DNA from: an uncultured Eubacteriales bacterium | GTDB lineage: Bacteria > Bacillota > Clostridia > Lachnospirales > Anaerotignaceae | Direction of reading: 5' to 3' | DNA: 10,805 nucleotides | Assembly (NCBI GenBank): GCA_959604475.1 | Contig: CAUHBX010000012.1 | Span: 1 to 10,805, forward strand | In this document: in pieces, positions 1 to 5,631 of the stretch | How positions within the stretch are numbered: position 1 is the stretch's first letter | How the letters are laid out: every line of letters starts with the position of its first letter | Made by a program: the position numbers and the translations under genes | Notes under the pieces: generated by a model | Databases searched by the model: none | Told to the model about the DNA's origin: nothing | What the model saw: only the letters and a program-made list of their open reading frames with translations

Positions 1-25
1 TGAATACTATTTTATATAAGCTCAT
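1..25 (-). CDS. start of a divergent gene, truncated by the window edge
   Basis: Only the first eight codons are visible (M-S-L-Y-K-I-V-F, read leftward from ATG at 25-23), so no function can be given. The start is believable because an AAAGGGGAG Shine-Dalgarno site lies at 40-32, leaving six bases before the ATG. An extended -10 promoter (TGCTATAAT, with TTTACT 17 bp upstream) lies 40-65 bp upstream on the same strand. It would be transcribed divergently from the amino acid permease gene. The call rests on the start signals alone; a chance ATG behind a purine run cannot be excluded. Confidence 0.45.
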
Positions 26-40
26 TTTTGTCTCCCCTTT

Positions 41-69
41 CCGACATAATATATTGTTTTTATTATAGC
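41..69 (+). promoter_or_regulatory. candidate promoter of the amino acid permease gene
   Basis: CCGACA (41-46) and TATAGC (64-69) are separated by 17 bp and match the sigma-A consensus at 4 of 6 positions each. The predicted start is near 76, leaving a leader of about 110 nt. It overlaps the divergent minus-strand promoter, so the two would compete for polymerase. No better + strand pair was found between 70 and 185, but the match is only moderate. Confidence 0.3.
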
Positions 70-90
70 ACCCCCATTAACCGAAGTAAA
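62..90 (-). promoter_or_regulatory. promoter of the divergent left-edge gene
   Basis: On the minus strand the -35 is TTTACT (90-85), followed by a 17-bp spacer and a perfect TATAAT (67-62). The -10 is preceded by TGC (70-68), the extended -10 arrangement. The predicted start is near 55, giving a leader of about 30 nt before the ATG at 25. It occupies the same bases as the weaker + strand candidate for the permease gene. Confidence 0.6.
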
Positions 91-154
91 TCACCTAAAG
101 GAGAGCGTGTTTCAGGATAATGAATTAATACAAATGGATAATTAACCATAATAC

Positions 155-178
155 AGGAAAAAATCCTTTTAGAAGGAG
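155..178 (+). promoter_or_regulatory. short alternative hairpins covering the permease ribosome binding site
   Basis: TCCTT (164-168) can pair with AAGGA (173-177), which is the Shine-Dalgarno core of the permease gene, around a TTAG loop. The same TCCT can instead pair with AGGA (155-158) around an A5 loop. The two hairpins exclude each other, so the layout resembles a small translational switch. The stems are only 4-5 bp and may be chance in a purine-rich leader. Confidence 0.25.
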
Positions 179-185
179 AGTTGTT

Positions 186-1580
186 ATGGAAAATAAATCG
201 CTTGAAAAAAGATATGGCCTTGTTACGGCAATATGCCTTGTAGTTGGTATAGTAATAGGAAGCGGAGTATTCTTTAAGGCGGAGAAAATACTGACCGCAA
301 CCGGCGGCGACCTACCCACCGCGATACTGGCGTGGATTATCGGCGCGATGATTATGATTATATGCGCCTATACCTTTTCAGTACTGGCAGCAAAATACGA
401 AAAGGTAAACGGCATTGTGGACTATGCAGAAACTACAGTTGGCAAAAACTACGCCTATTATACAGGCTGGTTTATGTCCGCCATATATTATCCCACCCTA
501 ACATCTGTTTTAGCTTGGGTCAGCGCAAGATATACCTGCGTTCTGTTCGGCGTATCCGACATAGCAGGAGGCACCTGCATGACGATAGCCGGATTTTACT
601 TATGCGCCGGTTATGCAATTAATGCGCTTTCACCGCTTCTGGCCGGCAGAATTCAGGTATCGACTACTATAATAAAGCTCATCCCGCTTTTTCTTATGGG
701 AATAATCGGAACTGTTATCGGCATTAAAAACGGAACTGCTGCCGCCAATTTTTCCACAGTCCCGGCGGCGGCTGAAATAATAGCGGTGAAGCCCGATTAT
801 GTTCCTGTCTCCAAGCCTCTGCTTACGGCGGTGGTCGCCTCATCCTTCGCATATGAGGGCTGGATTATAGCGACTTCCATCAATTCAGAGCTTAAAAACG
901 CCAAAAGGAACCTCCCGATAGCCCTTGTAGGCGGTACCCTTTTGATTGCTGTTATTTATATACTCTATTATATCGGTCTTGCCGGGGCCGCAGACAACCT
1001 TACCATGATAGCCAGCGGCGAAAACGGTGCCAAAACAGCCTTCACAAATATTTTCGGAGCCTACGGAGGGACAGTTCTTATGGTATTTCTGATAATATCC
1101 TGCCTCGGCACCCTTAACGGGCTTATGCTGGCAAGCGTCAGGGGAATTTACTCCCTGGCAGTTAGAAAAGAGGGGCCAAATCCGGAAATGTTCTCATCTA
1201 TAGACGCTCAGACAAACATGCCTACCAACTCGGCCGTAATAGGCCTGATAATATGTTCGGCATGGCTGCTTTATTTTTACGGCGCCAATCTTACGGCCTC
1301 CTGGTTTGGGCCGTTAAGCTTTGACTCCTCGGAGCTTCCCATAATAAGCCTGTATGCCATGTATATACCGATTTTCGCTATGATAATCGTACGCGAAAAA
1401 GGGTTTAATGTTTTTAACAGGTTTATAGCGCCTGTGCTGTCCATACTGGGAAGCCTGTTTATGATATACGCGGCTTTTCTGTCCCACGGAATAAAAACGG
1501 TACTGGGCTACTTTGCTGTTTACGCTGCAATAATGGCTGTGGGAGCTATATTTAAGCTTACTGAAAAAAAAGAGGTTTAG
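186..1580 (+). CDS. APC-superfamily amino acid permease
   Basis: This is a 464-residue integral membrane protein with about 12 hydrophobic segments, the usual size for an amino acid/polyamine/organocation (APC) transporter. It should carry an amino acid across the cytoplasmic membrane by cation symport or by exchange. Visible family marks are G-I-V-I-G-S-G-V-F at residues 21-29 (the unwound TM1 segment that binds the substrate backbone), F-A-Y-E-G-W at 221-226 in TM6, and E-L-K-N-A-K-R-N-L-P at 235-244 in the following cytoplasmic loop. The look is closest to the LAT-type/SteT exchangers, but the substrate cannot be read from the sequence. The ATG has an AGAAGGAGAG Shine-Dalgarno site at 171-180. 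A hairpin follows the stop directly, so it appears monocistronic. The next gene encodes a cysteine-rich protein with its own promoter. Confidence 0.9.
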   Translation: MENKSLEKRYGLVTAICLVVGIVIGSGVFFKAEKILTATGGDLPTAILAWIIGAMIMIICAYTFSVLAAKYEKVNGIVDYAETTVGKNYAYYTGWFMSAIYYPTLTSVLAWVSARYTCVLFGVSDIAGGTCMTIAGFYLCAGYAINALSPLLAGRIQVSTTIIKLIPLFLMGIIGTVIGIKNGTAAANFSTVPAAAEIIAVKPDYVPVSKPLLTAVVASSFAYEGWIIATSINSELKNAKRNLPIALVGGTLLIAVIYILYYIGLAGAADNLTMIASGENGAKTAFTNIFGAYGGTVLMVFLIISCLGTLNGLMLASVRGIYSLAVRKEGPNPEMFSSIDAQTNMPTNSAVIGLIICSAWLLYFYGANLTASWFGPLSFDSSELPIISLYAMYIPIFAMIIVREKGFNVFNRFIAPVLSILGSLFMIYAAFLSHGIKTVLGYFAVYAAIMAVGAIFKLTEKKEV

Positions 1581-1583
1581 TTC

Positions 1584-1610
1584 TGAAGCCGCCCATGAAG
1601 GGCGGCTTCA
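1584..1610 (+). terminator. hairpin terminator after the amino acid permease
   Basis: TGAAGCCGCCC (1584-1594) and GGGCGGCTTCA (1600-1610) form a perfect 11-bp GC-rich stem around an ATGAA loop, four bases after the stop codon. The tail (ATTACTTCAT) is poor in T, so it may end transcription inefficiently or mainly protect the mRNA 3' end. Confidence 0.6.
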
Positions 1611-1627
1611 ATTACTTCATATAATAC

Positions 1628-1655
1628 TTGCACATTTTATGATTTATGCCATAAT
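1628..1655 (+). promoter_or_regulatory. extended -10 promoter of the DUF1847 gene
   Basis: A CATAAT -10 box (1650-1655) is preceded by TGC (1647-1649), an extended -10. The -35 is a weak TTGCAC (1628-1633) with 16-bp spacing. Transcription should start near 1662, about 34 nt before the ATG at 1696. An upstream in-frame ATG at 1639 lies inside this promoter and so cannot be the start for this transcript. Confidence 0.5.
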
Positions 1656-1695
1656 AAAAGAAGTGTTGTATTTCAGAGGAAAAGGAGTTTTAACA

Positions 1696-2337
1696 ATGGA
1701 CAACTGTAAAAGCTGCGCCGACTGCGGCGTTATCAACTGTCACACAATGGCAGGCGAGTATCCAGAATACTGCGTTTCGGTAAATATGAAGCCAGAGCAG
1801 TATGAGGAGGCCATGAAGTGCTATGACGACCCCGAAACGCATAACCTTGCAATTGCAGCGGGAGAGGTTGAATATGAGGGCTTCGGAAAGCTCACAAGGG
1901 TTGAGGAAACAATAATCTTCGCCAGAAAAATGGGAGCAAAAAAGCTAGGCATAGCAAACTGCGCCGCACTGATAAAAGAGGCAAATACACTGGCGAGAAT
2001 TTTAAGAATACACGGCTTTGAGGTTTTTGGCATTACCTGTAAGGCCGGAACTACCCCCAAAACAGCTATAGGGCTGTATGAGGACTGTGAAAAAACAGGT
2101 AGAAACGTATGCAATCCCGCCCTGCAGGCTAAAATACTGAACGATGAAAAGACCGACCTGAACATTGTGCTTGGCCTGTGCGTAGGACACGACTCCATAT
2201 TTTACCAATACGCAGAAGCCCCCTGCACAACCATGATTGTAAAGGACAAGGTGCTTGTGCATAATCCTGCCGCAGCGCTGTACTCAACGGGCTTCTTTTA
2301 TAAAAGGCTGCTTAAAAACAATGAGGACCTGAAATAA
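1696..2337 (+). CDS. DUF1847-type cysteine-rich putative metal-binding protein
   Basis: The 213-residue soluble protein has twelve cysteines. It opens with a compact cluster, C4-x2-C7-x2-C10-x4-C15, followed by C26 and C42, then C89, C115, C131, C139, C162 and C177. The N-terminal cluster and the C-terminal block around G-L-C-V-G-H-D (160-166) and V-H-N-P-A-A-A-L-Y (188-196) are what I recall of the DUF1847 (COG4887) family. That family is annotated as metal-binding and has no established reaction. The cysteine spacing could hold zinc or an iron-sulfur cluster; this is inference. There is no signal peptide or membrane segment. The start is the ATG with AAAGGAG at 1681-1687, eight bases upstream. 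An in-frame ATG at 1639 would add 19 residues but lacks a good site and lies within the promoter. Confidence 0.8.
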   Translation: MDNCKSCADCGVINCHTMAGEYPEYCVSVNMKPEQYEEAMKCYDDPETHNLAIAAGEVEYEGFGKLTRVEETIIFARKMGAKKLGIANCAALIKEANTLARILRIHGFEVFGITCKAGTTPKTAIGLYEDCEKTGRNVCNPALQAKILNDEKTDLNIVLGLCVGHDSIFYQYAEAPCTTMIVKDKVLVHNPAAALYSTGFFYKRLLKNNEDLK

Positions 2338-2366
2338 TCCCTAGGACAAATATGGGTATTTGGGTA

Positions 2367-2395
2367 ATGACAAAATATCATACATAATGTATAAA
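2367..2395 (+). promoter_or_regulatory. promoter of the metK riboswitch leader
   Basis: ATGACA (2367-2372) and TATAAA (2390-2395) are spaced 17 bp and each match consensus at 5 of 6 positions. The start would be near 2402, shortly before the riboswitch P1 stem at 2418. The palindrome ATACAT-A-ATGTAT (2380-2392) overlaps the -10 box; it may be a chance AT-rich repeat or an operator. Confidence 0.65.
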
Positions 2396-2417
2396 GTAAA
2401 TAAACAATTAAATATAT

Positions 2418-2516
2418 CTTATCAAGAGTGGTAGAGGGACAGGGCCCTGTGAAACCCGGCAACCGGCGTGTTACGCACGGTGCCAATTCCCCCGCGGAAG
2501 CTCCGCGGAAGATAAG
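2418..2516 (+). ncRNA. SAM-I (S-box) riboswitch aptamer
   Basis: This leader RNA binds S-adenosylmethionine and turns metK off when SAM is plentiful. The S-box core is plainly readable: P1 5' arm CTTATC (2418-2423), then AGAGTGG and GAGGGAC (kink-turn side of P2), GGCCC, TGAAACCCGGCAACC (2450-2464), and GGTGCCAATTCC (2479-2490). The P4 hairpin is CCGCGGA/TCCGCGG (2492-2498/2502-2508), and the P1 3' arm is GATAAG (2511-2516). P3 is GCGT/ACGC (2466-2469/2473-2476) with CCG/CGG outside it. An intrinsic terminator follows 11 nt later, so control is by premature termination. I did not find an unambiguous antiterminator pairing by eye. Confidence 0.97.
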
Positions 2517-2527
2517 TGCAATAGAGT

Positions 2528-2552
2528 AAAGCCCTGAGGGGCTTTTTCTTTT
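2528..2552 (+). terminator. riboswitch-controlled leader terminator of metK
   Basis: AAAGCCC (2528-2534) pairs with GGGCTTT (2539-2545) around a TGAG loop, and the run TTTTTCTTTT follows (2543-2552). It sits between the SAM aptamer and the metK start, where the expression platform of a transcriptional S-box belongs. Confidence 0.9.
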
Positions 2553-2580
2553 ACCTCTCTAAACCAGAAAGGATGATATT

Positions 2581-3753
2581 ATGGCAAGAAGATTATTTAC
2601 ATCAGAATCAGTTACCGAGGGACATCCCGATAAAATGTGCGACCAGATTTCGGACGCAATACTTGACGCGCTGCTCGAGCAGGACCCTATGTCACGCGTT
2701 GCCTGCGAAACAGCTACAACTACCGGCGTTGTATTTGTAATGGGTGAAATAACGACAAAGGCTTATGTTGATATTGAAAAAATAGTAAGGGATACTGTAA
2801 AGGAAATAGGCTATGACAGGGCTAAATTCGGCTTTGACTGCGATACCTGCTCGGTAATTACATCAATCCACGGGCAGTCCCCAGACATTGCCCTTGGAGT
2901 GGATAAGGCGCTGGAGCATAAAACGGGAGAGGACACAAGCGAGTTTGATACGGGAGCAGGAGACCAGGGTATGATGTTCGGCTTTGCCTGCGACGAAACA
3001 GAAGAATATATGCCAATGCCGATTTATCTTGCCCACCAGCTCACAAGAAGGCTGACTGCGGTACGAAAGGACGGTACACTCAGCTATCTCAGGCCCGACG
3101 GAAAATCACAGGTAACGGTCCTTTATGAGGATGATAAGCCTGTGGCAGTTGACACCGTTGTAATATCCACCCAGCATGACCCTGAGGCTACTCAGGAGCA
3201 GATAAGAAACGACATTATAGAGCACGTTATAAAGACGGTAATCCCCGCTGAGCTTTTAAGCGACAGTACAAAATACTACATCAACCCTACAGGACGCTTT
3301 GTAATCGGAGGGCCTCAGGGAGACAGCGGACTTACAGGAAGAAAGATTATTGTTGACACCTACGGCGGATATGCAAGCCACGGCGGCGGCGCATTTTCCG
3401 GAAAGGACCCCACAAAGGTTGACCGCTCGGCATGCTATGCGGCGCGTTATGTAGCCAAGAATATCGTTGCCAGCGGAATAGCTAAAAAATGCGAGGTACA
3501 GCTGGCGTACGCAATCGGCGTTGCAAAGCCCGTTTCAATCCTTATAAACACTTACGGAACAGGCAAACTGTCCGACGAAGAGATAACAAAGCTCGTGCAG
3601 GACAATTTTGATTTAAGGCCTGCCGCAATAATCAAGAATTTTGATTTGAGAAGGCCCCTTTACAAGAAGGTTGCCGCATACGGACATTTCGGACGAAACG
3701 ACCTTGACCTCCCTTGGGAGAAGTTGGATAAAACAGACGTGTTCAAAAAATAA
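2581..3753 (+). CDS. metK: S-adenosylmethionine synthetase (methionine adenosyltransferase)
   Basis: Cytosolic enzyme that makes S-adenosylmethionine from methionine and ATP (EC 2.5.1.6), using Mg2+ and K+. At 390 residues it is full length for bacterial MetK. The N-terminal V-T-E-G-H-P-D-K (11-18) contains the catalytic His15. The family signature G-A-G-D-Q-G is at 125-130. The glycine-rich [16 protein letters not shown] signature is at 268-283. The ATG follows AAAGGATGATATT, with the AAAGG at 2568-2572. The gene stands alone between its riboswitch leader and a strong 3' hairpin, so it is a one-gene unit under SAM feedback. The next gene encodes a Mg2+ transporter with its own promoter. Confidence 0.98.
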   Translation: MARRLFTSESVTEGHPDKMCDQISDAILDALLEQDPMSRVACETATTTGVVFVMGEITTKAYVDIEKIVRDTVKEIGYDRAKFGFDCDTCSVITSIHGQSPDIALGVDKALEHKTGEDTSEFDTGAGDQGMMFGFACDETEEYMPMPIYLAHQLTRRLTAVRKDGTLSYLRPDGKSQVTVLYEDDKPVAVDTVVISTQHDPEATQEQIRNDIIEHVIKTVIPAELLSDSTKYYINPTGRFVIGGPQGDSGLTGRKIIVDTYGGYASHGGGAFSGKDPTKVDRSACYAARYVAKNIVASGIAKKCEVQLAYAIGVAKPVSILINTYGTGKLSDEEITKLVQDNFDLRPAAIIKNFDLRRPLYKKVAAYGHFGRNDLDLPWEKLDKTDVFKK

Positions 3754-3763
3754 TCAGTCTTTT

Positions 3764-3794
3764 AGCCGGCGGTAAATCTGCCGGCTTTTATTTT
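3764..3794 (+). terminator. intrinsic terminator of metK
   Basis: AGCCGGC (3764-3770) pairs with GCCGGCT (3780-3786). The stem can be extended inward by a G-U and a G-C pair around TAAAT. TTTTATTTT follows directly (3786-3794). Confidence 0.9.
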
Positions 3795-3856
3795 ACCCCT
3801 TTATAGCTTTTATACATTTTGTCCTTTTTTTCACCACCCTTTAACAAAAAATATAT

Positions 3857-3885
3857 TTGACGTAAAGTTTTCAAGCGCATATACT
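3857..3885 (+). promoter_or_regulatory. promoter of the mgtE leader
   Basis: TTGACG (3857-3862) and TATACT (3880-3885) match the sigma-A consensus at 5 of 6 positions each, with an exact 17-bp spacer. The start should lie near 3892, so mgtE has an unusually long leader of roughly 210 nt before its start codon. Confidence 0.75.
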
Positions 3886-3925
3886 AATAAGAGACAAATT
3901 TTTTTCAGACAAGGGGTGCTTTTTT

Positions 3926-4036
3926 ATGGACTTAGACGGCCATCCGGACGACGTTCCGTTGTACATAACACACATAGCTTGGCCGAACAAAGCCTGTAAA
4001 AATCCGTCTGATTTTAATTCGGAGTTTTATTTTTAA
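3926..4036 (+). CDS. 36-residue leader peptide upstream of mgtE
   Basis: ATG at 3926 opens 36 codons ending in TAA at 4036. The Shine-Dalgarno GGGGTG (3913-3918, within AAGGGGTG) leaves seven bases before the ATG; the same hexamer serves mgtE itself. The peptide begins M-D-L-D-G-H-P-D-D-V-P, continues L-Y-I-T-H-I-A-W-P-N-K, and ends F-N-S-E-F-Y-F. It has no signal peptide or membrane segment and resembles no protein I recognise. The early Asp/Pro-rich run recalls the acidic/proline leader MgtL of enterobacterial mgtA, where such codons make translation Mg2+-sensitive; the analogy is mine. The stop lies 17 nt before the terminator stem. Its first codons overlap pairing segment 1 and its Ala-Trp-Pro codons (18-20) overlap segment 2, as in attenuators. 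It could also be a chance frame. Confidence 0.6.
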   Translation: MDLDGHPDDVPLYITHIAWPNKACKNPSDFNSEFYF

Positions 4037-4052
4037 TAATTCTTTGACTATG

Positions 4053-4080
4053 GCCAAACAATAGTGTTATGGCTTTTTTT
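4053..4080 (+). terminator. terminator inside the mgtE leader
   Basis: GCCAAACA (4053-4060) pairs with TGTT-A-TGGC (4065-4073, one bulged A) around an ATAG loop. Seven Ts follow (4074-4080). It lies between the leader peptide stop and the mgtE start, on the transcript from 3892, so it only makes sense as a conditional terminator for mgtE. Its stem is of moderate strength, which suits switching. Confidence 0.7.
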
Positions 4081-4105
4081 AATTCAAAGAATTGGGGTGG
4101 ACAAA

Positions 4106-5455
4106 GTGGATGACATGGAGGCTATATACAAACAGCTTCTTGACCTTCTTGATAATGGAAGAATAAAGGAATTTAAGGAAGAAATTAATGAATTAAACCC
4201 GTATGACGCCGCTGAATTTTTCGAGCTTCTTAAAGATGACCAAAAGCTGATTGTGTTCAGCCTCCTTACAAAGGACAATGCGGCGGAAGCGTTCAGTTAT
4301 ATGGACTCCGACATTCAGGAGCACATTATTAAATCAATAGGCGACAATGAGATAAGGAATATAGTGGACGAAATGTTCATTGATGATACCGTTGATTTCC
4401 TCTCTGAGCTGCCGGCGAACCTTGTGACAAGGGTTTTGAGAAACGCCGATGAATCCAAACGCAAGCTGATTAACCAGTTTTTAAATTATCCGGAAAACTC
4501 GGCCGGAAGCATAATGACAATTGAGCTTGTCCAGTTTCATGAGGATATGACCGCAAGCCAGGCAATGGCGCAGCTTAAAGCTACGGGCGTTAATAAGGAG
4601 ACAATATATAACTGCTATGTAGTAAACAGCAAGCGTATACTTATGGGTATACTTCCGCTGAGGACACTGATACTCGCAAAGGACGAAGAAATTGTAAAAG
4701 ACCTTATGGAGGACAGGGTAATATCGGTTAAGACACTTGACGACCAGGAGGAAGTTGCGGATATCTTTAAAAACTATAATTTCATAAGCTTGCCCGTTGT
4801 GGATAATGAAGGCCGTTTGGTCGGTATTATAACAGTCGATGACATCATGGACGTTATTGACCAGGAAAATACCGAGGACTTTGAAAAGATGGCCGCCCTC
4901 CTCCCTTCCGAGGATGAGTATCTTAAAACCAGCGTTTTTACCCTGACCAAAAATCGACTTCCATGGCTTTTGGTACTTATGATTTCAGGCACCATTTCAG
5001 CCTCTATAATAAGCAGGTACCAGTATGTGCTTACTTCTGTTCTTGCCCTCTCGGCTTATATGACAATACTTACCGGCACCGGAGGAAACTCAGGCTCCCA
5101 GGCTTCTACCCTTATCATCCGCGGTATGGCGCTTGGCGAAATTGAGATGAAGGACATATTCAAAACATTGTGGAAAGAGGTTCGTGTCGGTATACTGTGC
5201 GGTATCATGCTTGGCCTTGTAAATTTCATAAGGCTTCTGTTTTTTGACAACGTCTCCATGCTTGTAAATGTTACAGTATCGTTTACAATGGCCGTTGTAG
5301 TTGTAGTTGCCAAGGCCATAGGCTGTACGCTTCCCATGCTGGCAAAAAAAATAGGCTTTGACCCAGCTATTATGGCCGGCCCCCTTATCACAACGGTTGT
5401 TGACGCCATATCCCTTTTGATATATTTCAACATAGCAAATATACTTTTATTATAA
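4106..5455 (+). CDS. mgtE: MgtE-family magnesium transporter
   Basis: Mg2+-selective channel/transporter of the cytoplasmic membrane, gated by Mg2+ bound to its cytoplasmic domains. Domain order is as in characterised MgtE. A helical N domain covers about 1-128. A CBS pair covers about 130-255, with the N-S-A-G-S-I-M-T entry at 131-138. A connecting helix leads to five membrane helices from about 285. T-G-T-G-G-N-S-G-S-Q (323-332) and D-P-A-I-M-A-G-P-L-I-T-T-V-V-D (419-433) are the conserved pore signatures; D433 matches the selectivity-site Asp of Thermus MgtE. I chose GTG at 4106 (449 residues) because GGGGTG at 4094-4099 sits six bases upstream. ATG at 4115 (446 residues) is possible but 15 bases from that site. 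An in-frame GTG at 4064 lies in the terminator loop. Expression is probably controlled by the upstream attenuator-like leader. Confidence 0.95.
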   Translation: MDDMEAIYKQLLDLLDNGRIKEFKEEINELNPYDAAEFFELLKDDQKLIVFSLLTKDNAAEAFSYMDSDIQEHIIKSIGDNEIRNIVDEMFIDDTVDFLSELPANLVTRVLRNADESKRKLINQFLNYPENSAGSIMTIELVQFHEDMTASQAMAQLKATGVNKETIYNCYVVNSKRILMGILPLRTLILAKDEEIVKDLMEDRVISVKTLDDQEEVADIFKNYNFISLPVVDNEGRLVGIITVDDIMDVIDQENTEDFEKMAALLPSEDEYLKTSVFTLTKNRLPWLLVLMISGTISASIISRYQYVLTSVLALSAYMTILTGTGGNSGSQASTLIIRGMALGEIEMKDIFKTLWKEVRVGILCGIMLGLVNFIRLLFFDNVSMLVNVTVSFTMAVVVVVAKAIGCTLPMLAKKIGFDPAIMAGPLITTVVDAISLLIYFNIANILLL

Positions 5456-5460
5456 AAAAG

Positions 5461-5500
5461 ATTAAAGGACGAAAGCGGTAAAAAGCTTTCGTCCTTTAAT
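5461..5500. terminator. bidirectional terminator between mgtE and the GNAT gene
   Basis: A perfect 16-bp stem, ATTAAAGGACGAAAGC (5461-5476) and GCTTTCGTCCTTTAAT (5485-5500), encloses an 8-base loop. It starts five bases after the mgtE stop. On the minus strand the tail reads CTTTTTTATAATAAAA, a good U-tract; on the + strand the tail is weaker (TATGTTTG). It can serve both convergent genes. Confidence 0.85.
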
Positions 5501-5531
5501 TATGTTTGCGCCGGAGTGAAAAACCGAAAAT

Positions 5532-5554
5532 TGCAAAGTGTATGATACTTTGCA
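5532..5554 (-). terminator. second hairpin downstream of the GNAT gene
   Basis: TGCAAAGT (5532-5539) and ACTTTGCA (5547-5554) form an 8-bp stem with a 7-base loop. On the minus strand it is followed by ATTTTCGGTTTTT, so it can act as a first terminator for the GNAT transcript ahead of the stronger one at 5461-5500. Confidence 0.45.
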
Positions 5555-5631
5555 CTATTGAAAAACAGGAAAATGAGCAGTAAATATTCTACCGATAAGG
5601 CTTAACTAAAACAGCCTGCTGAATTAGTAAA

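Larger units (their letters stand above)
3892..4093 (+). promoter_or_regulatory. mgtE leader: candidate peptide-dependent attenuator
   Basis: The leader combines a translated-looking short frame (3926-4036), a terminator (4053-4080) and alternative pairings. Segment 1, CGGCCA (3937-3942), can pair with segment 2, TGGCCG (3980-3985). Segment 2 with its preceding T, TTGGCCG (3979-3985), can pair with segment 3, TGGCCAA (4051-4057). Segment 3 also forms the 5' arm of the terminator. Other pairings are TTAGACGG (3932-3939) with CCGTCTGA (4004-4011, one G-U), and a perfect 10-bp repeat AATTCTTTGA (4038-4047)/TCAAAGAATT (4084-4093) that encloses the terminator and ends next to the mgtE Shine-Dalgarno site. 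I see none of the conserved M-box (ykoK) sequence. The regulatory role is inference from geometry and from the transported ion; an unknown riboswitch is the main alternative. Confidence 0.6.

Noticed and set aside
107..145. 12-codon GTG frame in the amino acid permease leader behind AAAGGAGAG
   Set aside because: The gap from the Shine-Dalgarno core to GTG is only about three bases, the peptide has no telling composition, and no terminator follows it.
1639..1695. ATG at 1639 as the start of the DUF1847 protein
   Set aside because: It lies inside the predicted promoter, lacks a ribosome binding site, and the family begins at the cysteine cluster just after ATG 1696.
2002..2262. Minus-strand open frames over the DUF1847 gene (also 1821-2198)
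   Set aside because: They are antisense to a clear protein-coding gene, have no ribosome binding site that I could see, and the products are not protein-like.
3892..4063. M-box (ykoK) Mg2+ riboswitch upstream of mgtE
   Set aside because: Expected from genome context, but none of the conserved M-box sequence can be found; kept instead as a candidate new attenuator.
4064..4105. GTG at 4064 as the MgtE start (longer N-terminus)
   Set aside because: The codon lies in and next to the loop of the leader terminator, has no Shine-Dalgarno site, and adds residues encoded by the T-tract. GTG 4106 has GGGGTG six bases upstream.
5056..5433. 125-codon minus-strand frame over mgtE
   Set aside because: It is antisense to the conserved MgtE membrane domain; the Thr/Val/Met-rich product is the mirror of hydrophobic codons.
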